Source: CAYLMG01 sp964464635
Lineage (GTDB): Bacteria > Planctomycetota > Phycisphaerae > Sedimentisphaerales > Anaerobacaceae
Assembly: GCA_964464635.1 (NCBI GenBank)
Contig: CAYXGT010000023.1
Coordinates: 1-30,786, forward strand
DNA length: 30,786 nucleotides
Direction: 5' to 3'
Positions 14,870 to 23,698 of the stretch are shown one piece after another. The notes under the pieces are model-generated. The model was not told the origin of the DNA. It saw nothing but the letters and a program-made list of their open reading frames with translations, and did not search any database. The translations under genes and the position numbers were made by a program. Numbering within the stretch: the stretch's first letter is position 1; each line of letters begins with the position of its first letter.

Positions 14870-17458
14870 CTACGAGAAAAAGCAGACGACTTTTTGCGAT
14901 ATTATGTCACATAGGATTTGCAGCTGCTCATTTTTTATTTCGAACACTTTAACAACATTGGCATACTTGCTGTTTTCGGGCAGCAAATCAGCGAGCAAAT
15001 TGGGGTTTTGATGAAACCATTCTCTATTTAAGATTACATTTTCTTCTCGCGGGAACAGAGCCACATAAAAGATGTCACTCTCGATAAGGTCTTGAAAGAA
15101 ATGTGTTCCGAAGGAGAGCTCTGGCATTAAGTTGCCCCCTTCATAAGCCTTTTCAACGAGTATTGTTACATTATTAATTTCATGGAAGTTGACCGGGATG
15201 CCTAAGCTTGGAGTTGTTGTACCCCACCTCCCGGGCCCGATAAGGATGGTCGGCTCGTTTTCTTTGTGTTTTATTTGTTTATTCAGCTTACCGACGAGTC
15301 TTGCTATTTCGTATTTTTGCGGCTGATGCAACTGGATATATCCTCTTGGCTCAACGTAGATTATTTTTTTAATGAACTGCGAGATACTTGTTCCCATAAA
15401 ATATCGTTCGCATTGAAAAAGGATTTTCTCCGGCGGGATATTCGAGGGGATTTCTACTCTTGCGTGCCTGCCTTTAGTCTGTAGAGGTCTGCACTGCAGT
15501 AAGTTTATGATGGGCTTTCCGTTTTCGGTGAAGTTAACAGTAAATTCGATGTCGACGGGATATTTATAATTCTTTTCGAGGTTTTTAAGTATTTTTTGCA
15601 TAGTATCTACAAAGGTGGTGTTGGAAAGCAGCTTTTCGAATGTAAGAAGCCAGTATTGTTTTTCTTCCATACCCAGTTGTCTTATCTTTCTGGACATTTG
15701 ATAATCAGGCTCAGCGATGAGGTCCAGTTTTTTCAGTTCGAGTCTTTCATTCAGGAGCTTTTGAAGAGGGATTGTATTGAAAACATTTTCTTTTATATCA
15801 AGCAAATCAACATTGTGCTGGGAATATTTTCTGACATCATCCAGTCCGGCAAGAGGTCTTAACAGAGGAGCATCGAGAGCGATAATTCGAGGGTAGTCAT
15901 TTTCAACTCTGTTGACAGCCCTTGTTCCCAGACCAAATACTAATCTTAGCATACCTGCTTCGGCGTCGAGTTCCGGGTTCCAGACAAAAGTATTTTGGGA
16001 GATGCCGACACCAGCAAGGTCGGGAAAGAAGTAGTTTTTATGCTGGGAGCCTGAGACACGCTGAATAAGCAGTGCCATTTGTTCATCCTGTTGTTCCAAA
16101 CCTCTCTGGAGCCTGTAGGTCAATGCATTTTCATTCATTGTGCTTGCATACACTCTTCGTACAGCTTCTTCAAAGCGCATGTATCGCTCTTCCGGGCTTC
16201 CCTGGTTAACACAGAATATACTTTCATACTTGCCTGCGAAGGCATTTCCAAAGGCATCCTCGAGCAGACTGCTGGAGCGGACTATGATAGGAGATTGGCC
16301 AAAATACTCTATCATTTCCTGGAATTTTTCGCGGATTTCTTCAGGGAATCGACCGTTGAGGAGTTTTTCCTTTAATTGAGATGCAACTTTGAAATACCCA
16401 TTCTTGGTTTTCTGTTCCATTCTCAACTTCCACCAGCCGTTTTCAACGATGTAGGTATAAAAGACATCTGAGCCTACATAGAATGAATCGTGAGGTTCTG
16501 AATTCTGTTTCCAGTTTAGAGAGTCCTGCTTTGAGATGATTTTATTAGCGAGCAGCATTCCGACAGCTTTTCCGCCGATAAATCCTGTTCCTATTAATCT
16601 GCTTTTAACATTTAGCAAATCTTCGAGCGAAAAGTTTTTTTGTGCCAGTGTCAGAATTCTTTTCTCGTGACCAATCATTACCTTGCAAAGATGCTCAATG
16701 GTTTTTTGTTTTTCCTCGGCTGGTGCAGAGTCGTCTTGCGAGAACTGTTGAGCGTTAAGGAAAAGTCGGTCCCAGTAATCCAGGACTCTTTTTGTGGGTT
16801 CGAGCCCCTTGCCGGAGACAAATGAGATAAGTCTGGCTGCATCCACGCTACTTGTGATTGGCAGGAACTTGTCGCCTTGCTGAAGGTGAGGAAAGAACAT
16901 CTTTGGAGAGTAGCGTTTCCAGACTTTTAGCGGGTGTACGTAGAGATTATCTTCAAAATTATAGACGTCCAGCAAAAGTTGTGTTGTCTCACGGATGCGT
17001 GCTATTGTCTTAAATGAATGATTGTTTCTGAGGATAGCAAAATAGCCTATGGTTTCTAATTCAAACAAGTATGGGCAGGTAACCATAAAAAAGTTGCCAA
17101 CCATCAAGTCCGTTGCCCATGCGCTTAATAAATCCGAGAGACAATCGAAGATGTAAAGAACACCTTTGCCTTCGTTGGAGATTATATTGTGGACTTGTGT
17201 TGAAAATTTTTCAAAACCGCTGTCAGCGTCTAAGTTGTAAATCTTAATGTTAGAGGCATGTTTTACAAGAGGTTTATATTTAGCAAACCTCATATAAACC
17301 ACTTTCCGTCCGTCCTGTTTTGCCTGGGTAACGAAAGGAGTTACGAAGTTGCGAAAGTCGTCTATCTTATCCACCTGCCAGACGACATTGTCACCTTTTT
17401 GCAAATGATTTAGTATTTCATCTAAGTCTTTTAAGCCTGTACTTTCCAATTTTGCCAT
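14870..17458 (-). CDS. KaiC-like pseudo-ATPase fused to PPDK-N ATP-grasp domain
   Basis: An 862-aa protein of uncertain function. Residues 1-200 follow the RAD55/KaiC plan: opening TGLKDLDEILNHLQKGDNVV, an aspartate strand GVLYIFDCLSDL like the KaiC Walker B strand, and a closing LKVWKRYS strand. The Walker A loop, however, is replaced by QVDKIDDFR, so it probably does not bind ATP in the usual way. Residues about 280-690 resemble the PEP/pyruvate-binding ATP-grasp domain (IIVRSSSLLEDAFGNAFAGKYES, later INLLQCRPLQ). The phospho-histidine swivel domain and PEP-binding barrel of true PEP synthase are absent. Instead there is a 170-residue C-terminal region with GPGRWGTTTPSLGIPV. It sits between two glutamate dehydrogenase genes (gaps 62 and 52 nt), suggesting a role tied to nitrogen/carbon status. 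Confidence 0.75.
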   Translation of the reverse strand: MAKLESTGLKDLDEILNHLQKGDNVVWQVDKIDDFRNFVTPFVTQAKQDGRKVVYMRFAKYKPLVKHASNIKIYNLDADSGFEKFSTQVHNIISNEGKGVLYIFDCLSDLLSAWATDLMVGNFFMVTCPYLFELETIGYFAILRNNHSFKTIARIRETTQLLLDVYNFEDNLYVHPLKVWKRYSPKMFFPHLQQGDKFLPITSSVDAARLISFVSGKGLEPTKRVLDYWDRLFLNAQQFSQDDSAPAEEKQKTIEHLCKVMIGHEKRILTLAQKNFSLEDLLNVKSRLIGTGFIGGKAVGMLLANKIISKQDSLNWKQNSEPHDSFYVGSDVFYTYIVENGWWKLRMEQKTKNGYFKVASQLKEKLLNGRFPEEIREKFQEMIEYFGQSPIIVRSSSLLEDAFGNAFAGKYESIFCVNQGSPEERYMRFEEAVRRVYASTMNENALTYRLQRGLEQQDEQMALLIQRVSGSQHKNYFFPDLAGVGISQNTFVWNPELDAEAGMLRLVFGLGTRAVNRVENDYPRIIALDAPLLRPLAGLDDVRKYSQHNVDLLDIKENVFNTIPLQKLLNERLELKKLDLIAEPDYQMSRKIRQLGMEEKQYWLLTFEKLLSNTTFVDTMQKILKNLEKNYKYPVDIEFTVNFTENGKPIINLLQCRPLQTKGRHARVEIPSNIPPEKILFQCERYFMGTSISQFIKKIIYVEPRGYIQLHQPQKYEIARLVGKLNKQIKHKENEPTILIGPGRWGTTTPSLGIPVNFHEINNVTILVEKAYEGGNLMPELSFGTHFFQDLIESDIFYVALFPREENVILNREWFHQNPNLLADLLPENSKYANVVKVFEIKNEQLQILCDIISQKVVCFFS

Positions 17459-17520
17459 AAATCAATCGCTTTTCGAAATTATGATTTTTCACAATTAAAG
17501 GTTGAATACTTCCATAATCC

Positions 17521-18864
17521 TTATAGATTACCCTGATCCATCATAGCATTAGCAACCTTAAAAAAGCTGACAATATTAGCACCAATGACAAGATTGTTCT
17601 TTGCTCCGTAAGTTTCGGCCGTTTCGATGCTGTGATCATATATGTTATTCATAATCGACTTAAGTTTGTCATCAACCTCATCGAAACTCCATCTGAGCCG
17701 CATGGAATTTTGGGATATTTCGAGGCCGCTTGTTGCCACACCACCGGCGTTTGCAGCTTTTCCTGGTCCGAATGAAACGCCGGCGTCATGGAAGACCTTT
17801 ATTGCTTCGAGTGTCGAGGGCATATTAGCTCCTTCACCAACAGCTATGCAGCCGTTTTTTACAAGCGTCTTGGCAGCAGCTTCATCGATTTCGTTCTCCG
17901 TAGCGGATGGAAGAGCTATATCACAGGGTACTGACCAGACGTCCTGCCAGTCATCGTGGAACTGAGCCGACTTGTGCTGTTCGGTATATTCCCTGATTCG
18001 TCCCCGCAGTATCTCCTTTATCATTTTTATTGTATCAAGCTTAATTCCTTCAGGGTCGTAAATAAAACCATTACTATCAGACATTGTAATTACTTTTGCA
18101 CCAAGCTGCTGAGCTTTCTGAGCAGCATAAATTGCAACATTTCCGGAACCTGAAATAGATACTTTTTTGCCGTCCCAATCTGTGCCCCTATCGTGAAGCA
18201 TCCTGCTTACGAAATAAATCAAGCCGTAACCGGTAGCCTCTGTTCGTACCATTGAACCGCCGTACTCGAGTCCCTTGCAGGTCAATGCACCAGTGAAAGA
18301 GTTGGTCAGTTTTTTGTATTGGCCGAAAAGGTATCCTATTTCCCTCGAGCCTACCCCGATATCGCCGGCGGGGATGTCGGTAGAAGGACCGATATGACGA
18401 TAAAGCTCATTCATAAAGCTCTGGCAGAATCGCATAACTTCGTTATCGGTTTTGCCCTTGGGGCTGAAATCGGCGCCGCCTTTAGCGCCTCCCATCATCA
18501 GGCCTGTAAGGGAGTTTTTAAAAATCTGCTCGAATCCTAAAAATTTGATAATGCCGATGTTGACACTCGGATGGAATCGGAGCCCTCCTTTGTAAGGTCC
18601 AATCGCGCTGTTGAATTCGATTCTGAATCCCCTGTTTACCTGGTTTTCTTGCTGGTCGTTCTGCCAGGGTACGCGAAAAATTAGCTGTCTTTCAGGCTCA
18701 ACGATGCGCTCGAGGATGTTTGCCTCTACATATTCGGGGTGCTTTTCGAGTACGGGCTCGAGTGAGTCAAGAACCTCTTTTACAGCCTGGTGAAATTCAG
18801 GCTCACCTGGATTGCGCTGCAGAACCTGTTCATAAACCTGCTGAATTGCACTATTAGTTGACAT
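17521..18864 (-). CDS. Glutamate dehydrogenase (GdhA-type), copy 2
   Basis: First gene of the minus-strand operon, 447 aa. It has the same landmarks as copy 1: GPYKGGLRFHP (K92), K128 in GGAKGGADFSPKGK, a dinucleotide fold with SGSGNVAIYAAQ, and the C-terminal SGLEISQNSMRLRW. Overall the two proteins look roughly 60 percent alike by eye, yet they share a 79-nt identical DNA block. The dinucleotide-binding and C-terminal domains differ most, so the copies may differ in cofactor or regulation. ATG 18864 follows GGAG about 10 nt upstream, the same leader (TCGGAGA) as copy 1. It is divergent from a LysR regulator that probably controls it. Confidence 0.93.
   Translation of the reverse strand: MSTNSAIQQVYEQVLQRNPGEPEFHQAVKEVLDSLEPVLEKHPEYVEANILERIVEPERQLIFRVPWQNDQQENQVNRGFRIEFNSAIGPYKGGLRFHPSVNIGIIKFLGFEQIFKNSLTGLMMGGAKGGADFSPKGKTDNEVMRFCQSFMNELYRHIGPSTDIPAGDIGVGSREIGYLFGQYKKLTNSFTGALTCKGLEYGGSMVRTEATGYGLIYFVSRMLHDRGTDWDGKKVSISGSGNVAIYAAQKAQQLGAKVITMSDSNGFIYDPEGIKLDTIKMIKEILRGRIREYTEQHKSAQFHDDWQDVWSVPCDIALPSATENEIDEAAAKTLVKNGCIAVGEGANMPSTLEAIKVFHDAGVSFGPGKAANAGGVATSGLEISQNSMRLRWSFDEVDDKLKSIMNNIYDHSIETAETYGAKNNLVIGANIVSFFKVANAMMDQGNL
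18399..18477 (-). repeat. 79-nt block identical to copy in first gdh
   Basis: Partner of 14352-14430; every base matches. See the finding on possible gene conversion. Confidence 0.85.
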
Positions 18865-19045
18865 ACCTGTAATCTCCGAAAAAAATAATTTTCAACTTTC
18901 TTTTTGTAAACTTAATATTAGAATAAGTAGGACTAATATAAATTACCAAGCTCGCTGATTTTTAGCTCGGAATTCGATATGATATAGTGTTGAATTGGAT
19001 TATGGTAGCTTTAAAAAATAATATTAACTATAAAAAGGGCTTATA
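18865..19045. promoter_or_regulatory. Divergent gdh / lysR control region
   Basis: This 181-nt AT-rich spacer must hold the promoters of both the gdh operon and the LysR gene. AGCTCG occurs twice as a direct repeat (18949-18954 and 18964-18969, 15 bp apart). TATAGT at about 18984 could be a -10 for the LysR gene. LysR proteins usually bind such divergent spacers; the exact operator is inference. Confidence 0.45.
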
Positions 19046-19927
19046 ATGCATATCGAAACGTTAAAGATATTTTGTGACCTTGCGGAGCAGCTTAGTTTCT
19101 CAAAAACAGCGGAGAAAAATTTTCTTAGTCAGTCGGCAGTTTCCCAGCAGCTTGCGCAGTTAGAGCTTACTCATAACTGTCAGCTTGTTAGCCGCAAGAA
19201 AAGACCTATTGAGCTTACAAAAGAGGGACAGTTACTCTACAGGGCCTCAAGAGATATAATCGACAGATACGAGCAGCTAAAAAGCGAGATAAATACGCTG
19301 AAGTCATCCGGCGAAAGCAGGATAAATGTGGCAGCGATTTACAGCATCGGTATGCATACGTTACCGGAATACGTGAAAAAATTTATGGTAAAGTACCCGA
19401 AGGTAAACGTTCATATCGAATACTTCAATGCGGTCAAGATTTATGAGCTTGTTTTAGCGGGTAGTGTTGATATTGGTCTGGTGGCCGTACCGAAAAGAGA
19501 CAAGAGACTGGATGTTTATGACTTTGAAGATGAGCCGCTGGTTCTGGTTTGCAGCCCCAAGCATCCTTTTGCCAAGGAATCGGAGATAGATGTTCACCGG
19601 ATTCAGTTTGAAACCTTTATCGCTTTTGACGCCGATGTTCCTACGCGTTCGTGGATAGACAACATTCTGCAGCGTTATGGTATTGTTGTCCGGCCGGTAA
19701 TGGAATTTGATAATATCGAGACTATTAAAAGGGCAGTGGAAATAAATTCCGGCATAAGTATATTGCCTGAGACTGCATTGATACAGGAGTTTAAAAGCGG
19801 GACATTAAAAGGGTTACCTTTTTCCAACGAACATTTCACAAGGCCTACAGGTATAATTTTGCGTAAAAATTCGATTAAGAGCCAGGCTGCGAGGTATTTA
19901 ATCGAGCTTTTAAGAAAAAAAGAATGA
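19046..19927 (+). CDS. LysR-family transcriptional regulator
   Basis: A 293-aa regulator. The N-terminal winged helix-turn-helix (about 1-60) has the LysR signature LSFSKTAEKNFLSQSAVSQQLAQLE. A linker helix and a two-lobed effector-binding domain (about 90-290: INVAAIYSIG, GSVDIGLVAVP, ISILPETAL) follow. ATG 19046 with AAGGG about 10 nt upstream. It is divergent from the gdh operon, the standard position for a LysR protein controlling its neighbour in response to a small metabolite (2-oxoglutarate or a related carbon/nitrogen signal would fit, but this is inference). The HAD gene follows 25 nt later and may be co-transcribed. Confidence 0.93.
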   Translation: MHIETLKIFCDLAEQLSFSKTAEKNFLSQSAVSQQLAQLELTHNCQLVSRKKRPIELTKEGQLLYRASRDIIDRYEQLKSEINTLKSSGESRINVAAIYSIGMHTLPEYVKKFMVKYPKVNVHIEYFNAVKIYELVLAGSVDIGLVAVPKRDKRLDVYDFEDEPLVLVCSPKHPFAKESEIDVHRIQFETFIAFDADVPTRSWIDNILQRYGIVVRPVMEFDNIETIKRAVEINSGISILPETALIQEFKSGTLKGLPFSNEHFTRPTGIILRKNSIKSQAARYLIELLRKKE

Positions 19928-19952
19928 GGACTGCTGCGAGTAGAAAGTATCA

Positions 19953-20546
19953 ATGGCGTTGAAGGCGATAATATTTGACCTGGACGGCACGATAACGGAG
20001 CCTTTTTTTGACTTTGACGCTATTCGTGTTGAGATGGGCCTGTCTAAAGACGCCGGGCCTGTTTGGGAAGCGATGGCTAAGATGTCTGCGGAGCAGCGAG
20101 GTCAGGCAGAGAAGATATTAGGTTACCACGAGCAAAAGGCGGTTGCGGAATCAAGCCTCAATCCGGGAGCGAGAAAGACATTAGATACGCTACGTCAGGC
20201 GGGGCTCGGTATCGGGATAGTAACGCGTAATACAAAGGCTAATGCGTTTGCAGTAGCCGAAAAACACGGCCTGAAATTCGATGTTGTGGTCGGAAGAGAA
20301 CAAGGCCCGGTCAAGCCGGATGCGTTCGGTGTTAAAAAGATATGTGAGTATTTCACAATTGAGCCTCGTGAAAGTATGGTTGTGGGCGACTATCTTTTTG
20401 ATATAATATGTGCCAGGGCTGCAGGGGCTGTCGCTGTTTTGCTGAATAATCACAAGAAAGCAGAGGAATTTGCCGAGTATGCTGATTTTGTAATCGACAG
20501 GCTCGAACAGGTGCTTGAGATTGTTCGCACGTATAAAAAAGTTTAG
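19953..20546 (+). CDS. HAD-family phosphatase
   Basis: Haloacid-dehalogenase-type hydrolase, 197 aa, of the phosphoglycolate-phosphatase-like (Gph/PGMB) branch. Motif I DLDGT near residue 10 carries the nucleophile Asp. A helical cap follows. Motif II is TRNTKANA, the motif III lysine lies in GPVKPDAF, and motif IV is GDYLFDI. The substrate is unknown; small phosphosugars or phosphoglycolate are usual for this branch. It has a weak ribosome site and lies 25 nt after the LysR gene, 21 nt before the metallopeptidase gene. Confidence 0.88.
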   Translation: MALKAIIFDLDGTITEPFFDFDAIRVEMGLSKDAGPVWEAMAKMSAEQRGQAEKILGYHEQKAVAESSLNPGARKTLDTLRQAGLGIGIVTRNTKANAFAVAEKHGLKFDVVVGREQGPVKPDAFGVKKICEYFTIEPRESMVVGDYLFDIICARAAGAVAVLLNNHKKAEEFAEYADFVIDRLEQVLEIVRTYKKV

Positions 20547-20567
20547 AAGGTGAAAGAGGTAGTAGTG

Positions 20568-23500
20568 ATGCATAGCAAAGCAAAAAGTCAAATCGTTATT
20601 ATTTTATTGATGATTTTTATAAGCTGTTTTTTTGCGGCCTGTATTCAGGCTGAAAGCGGGCAGATAAAAGAGCAGGGCGATAAGATAACTGCGCCGCCGG
20701 CATCGATTGTCGAAAAGTATAATCTCGATGCGTTTTATAAAAAGTATCTGGATGCCAACGGCATTGCGATTACAAGCTCTGATAAGGTTGCTGATGAGGC
20801 GCTGTACGAAGTGAGGTACCTGATTGGCAAGGCGCTTGCGCATCGGCCTGATATATGGCAGTCAATGGCTGAAGGCGGGACGCGCATCGTTATTATCGCT
20901 GCCAAAGAAGAAGTTTCGCAAGTACCCGAGTATTATATAGAGGACGAGGAGAGGGCGGCGTATCAAAACAGGCGAGTGAGGGGTTACGGCAGCCCGACTT
21001 TGACAAGCTGCGGCGAGGAAAACCTTCTTAACTATTCGAATGACAGATATATCGGTGAAAATATATTCCTTCACGAGTTTGCACACTGTATCGATAATCA
21101 TATCCGCGGAATTGACCAGGATTTTCGAAGGAAGCTCAGCAGGCTCTACAGGGACGCAAGAAAAAGAGGATTGTGGGACAATACTTATGCGGGCAGCAAC
21201 GCGGCTGAATATTGGGCGGAGGGAGTTCAGGATTTCTGGGACTGCAATAAGCAGGGCAGAGGAGGAAAAGTGGACGGAATTCATAACCACGTTGATACCA
21301 GAGAGGAGCTGCAGGAGTATGACCCGAATCTGGCGGCACTTATAGAAGAGACGCTCGGGAAAGATGAGTGGCGATATTCAAGATATATCGACAGGAATAA
21401 GGAATACGTGGAAGGGAAAAAAAGTGAGTATGAGGCCGAACAGATACCGGAGGGAAAAGTCATAGCTGTTCCGAAGTCCATAATAGAAAAATACGACCTT
21501 AACCCGAATTACTATGCGAAGATGATAAACTGCGGCGGGCTGCCGATAATGGGCTCGAAGAACCTCGAAGACAGGGCGCTTTTGCGGGCTAATGAAATCG
21601 CCAATCATCTTCTTGCAGGCAGAGAAGACGTCAGGCGGATGATGATAAGAGATAATGTGCGGCTGACTATCATCGCGTCTGAGGAAGAGACTACTGACGT
21701 CCCGGAGTATTATGAGGCTGACCCGGTAAGGCGAGCATATACCAATGAGAGGGCGAGAGGTTTCGGCGGAAAGATGACAAGCTTCGGCGAGGAGAATTTA
21801 CTGTGCCTGCCCATCGATAGATACGATGATGAAAATATTATGGTTCACGAGTTCGGCGGCCATTGCGTTGACAGGATGTTAAGGCAGATGGACCGGGAGT
21901 TCGGCAGGCAGTTGAGGCGGCTTTATAGAGATGCGATAAAGAGAAGATTATATAAGGATACATACGCGGGCTCGAACGTAGCGGAGTACTGGGCTGAAGC
22001 TGTTCAGTCATATTTCGACTGCAACCGTCAGAACAACTGGAATCATAATTATGTCAATACTCGGGCGGAGCTGCAGGCATATGACCCGAATTTATGCAAA
22101 TTAGTAGCTGATGCTTTCAAGCTTTCAAAAGAACAGGACTGGAGCTATAAGCCGATGGCAAAGCAGCCTGCGGTGACGAAGCCGCCGGCGAAACTGAAGG
22201 CAAATAAGTTCTATACTAAATATGTTGACTGCAGGAGTCTGCCGGTTATGGGCTCTGCAAAGGCAAACGACGAGGCGATGCTGAGGGCAAACCAGATGAT
22301 AAGAGATATGTTCACTTATCGACATGATATATTGAAGAAGATGATAGATGACGGTCTGCGGGTTGTGATTCTTGCGGACGGTGAAAACATAAACGTTGTC
22401 CCTGAGTGTGCTGTGCTGAGCACAACCGAGCGGTGCCTCAAGATTGATAAGCCGGAATTTCGAATTGTTATAGGGCAGGATTATATTCTGATGCCGGAAA
22501 AATGTGGTGAAAATATGCTTGTCAGGGAGTTTGCACGGGCGATTGTCACTAATGTTGCGAACCGGCCCGTGGACCCGAATTTCGAAAAATTGAATCCTAA
22601 CGAGAAGCAGCAGTATGAGCTGTACGGTGTTGTGAGAGTCGATGAGCGTTTTGGAAAGCAGCTCGAAGAGCTCTATAAAAAGGCGATGGACAAGGGATTA
22701 TGGAAGGCTGCGCCTGCGGATGCGAGTGCAGCGGATTATTTTGCCGAAGGGGTGCAAAGCTGGTTCGATTGTAATGGTAAAGTTACCGATGAAAAGGGAA
22801 GGACGATAAACACAAGAGATGAGCTGAAGAAATACGACCCCGAGCTGGCGGATTTTATTGCCGATACATTCAAGCACACGCAGCGAGAAGGTTTTGACTG
22901 GCGATGTCCGGTGGGCGGCACTGCAAAAAAAAACTTAGCATCTGAATACCTGCAGCGCCTGAGCGTCAAAACGAGAGGGCTTGAGAGCTATCAGTGCAGG
23001 ATTGATTATTTATTCGAGCAGCCGCTGTTCGAATCGAAGAGCCTGCGTAAGGGTAACCTGTATTATCAGAAAAAAAAGGACGGAACGCTTCTAAGGATAA
23101 ACTTTGAAACGCTCAAAGAGGATGATGGGGCACCGCAGGATTACAGAGACGAGTATATATTCGACGGCAGGTGGCTGACGCATATCGATTATCAGACCGA
23201 GCAGGTCAAACGTTACGAGCAGGTCAAGGAAGGTGAACAGATAGACGCATTCGATCTTGTGAGGGAAAGTTTTCCGATTATCGGCTTTAATAAAGCAGAA
23301 GAGCTTGAAAAGGATTTCGAGGTAACGTTCGTCGAGCAGTCCTATGGACTCCTTACGGAGAAATCGACCAAGGCGGGTGACTTTGTTCAGCTTAACCTGA
23401 AACCGAAACCGGAATCGCAATACTTAGAGGATTATGTGTCGATTGATTTCTGGATTGATACAGAGATGGATTTGCCGTCTAAAATAGCAGCTGTAAATAC

Positions 23501-23633
23501 CGAGAAGGATTTATATACGATAGAATTCCTCAAGGCAGTACTAAATAAAACGATAGACAGAAAGGTTTTCGAATATAAAATACCCGAAGGTTTTACGGTC
23601 GAGATAAATAAACTGGATGATGAAAATAAATAG
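20568..23633 (+). CDS. Secreted triplicated zinc-peptidase-like protein with LolA-like tail
   Basis: A 1021-aa exported protein. ATG 20568 follows AAAGAGG (20553-20559); an upstream in-frame GTG (20550) is less likely. The N-terminus is a signal peptide ending near AACIQA. Three homologous domains of about 230-260 residues follow. Each contains YAGSN/ASAADY-(W/F)AE-VQ-(F)-DCN, where the Glu is a likely third metal ligand. The metal motif is intact only in domain 1 (HEFAH, H169). Domain 2 has HEFGGH (H427), with one residue too many between the histidines. Domain 3 has REFAR (from R653), with both histidines lost. The last about 230 residues, from LSVKTRGLESYQCRIDY, look like a LolA-type lipid-binding fold. 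I see an ATLF/M34-like flavour in the peptidase repeats but would not assign a family. Confidence 0.75.
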   Translation: MHSKAKSQIVIILLMIFISCFFAACIQAESGQIKEQGDKITAPPASIVEKYNLDAFYKKYLDANGIAITSSDKVADEALYEVRYLIGKALAHRPDIWQSMAEGGTRIVIIAAKEEVSQVPEYYIEDEERAAYQNRRVRGYGSPTLTSCGEENLLNYSNDRYIGENIFLHEFAHCIDNHIRGIDQDFRRKLSRLYRDARKRGLWDNTYAGSNAAEYWAEGVQDFWDCNKQGRGGKVDGIHNHVDTREELQEYDPNLAALIEETLGKDEWRYSRYIDRNKEYVEGKKSEYEAEQIPEGKVIAVPKSIIEKYDLNPNYYAKMINCGGLPIMGSKNLEDRALLRANEIANHLLAGREDVRRMMIRDNVRLTIIASEEETTDVPEYYEADPVRRAYTNERARGFGGKMTSFGEENLLCLPIDRYDDENIMVHEFGGHCVDRMLRQMDREFGRQLRRLYRDAIKRRLYKDTYAGSNVAEYWAEAVQSYFDCNRQNNWNHNYVNTRAELQAYDPNLCKLVADAFKLSKEQDWSYKPMAKQPAVTKPPAKLKANKFYTKYVDCRSLPVMGSAKANDEAMLRANQMIRDMFTYRHDILKKMIDDGLRVVILADGENINVVPECAVLSTTERCLKIDKPEFRIVIGQDYILMPEKCGENMLVREFARAIVTNVANRPVDPNFEKLNPNEKQQYELYGVVRVDERFGKQLEELYKKAMDKGLWKAAPADASAADYFAEGVQSWFDCNGKVTDEKGRTINTRDELKKYDPELADFIADTFKHTQREGFDWRCPVGGTAKKNLASEYLQRLSVKTRGLESYQCRIDYLFEQPLFESKSLRKGNLYYQKKKDGTLLRINFETLKEDDGAPQDYRDEYIFDGRWLTHIDYQTEQVKRYEQVKEGEQIDAFDLVRESFPIIGFNKAEELEKDFEVTFVEQSYGLLTEKSTKAGDFVQLNLKPKPESQYLEDYVSIDFWIDTEMDLPSKIAAVNTEKDLYTIEFLKAVLNKTIDRKVFEYKIPEGFTVEINKLDDENK

Positions 23634-23698
23634 ACAAGCATATAAATTGATTTTCCAGCAACCGCAGTAAAGATTGTCGAATGTTAAGGAGTAAAATT

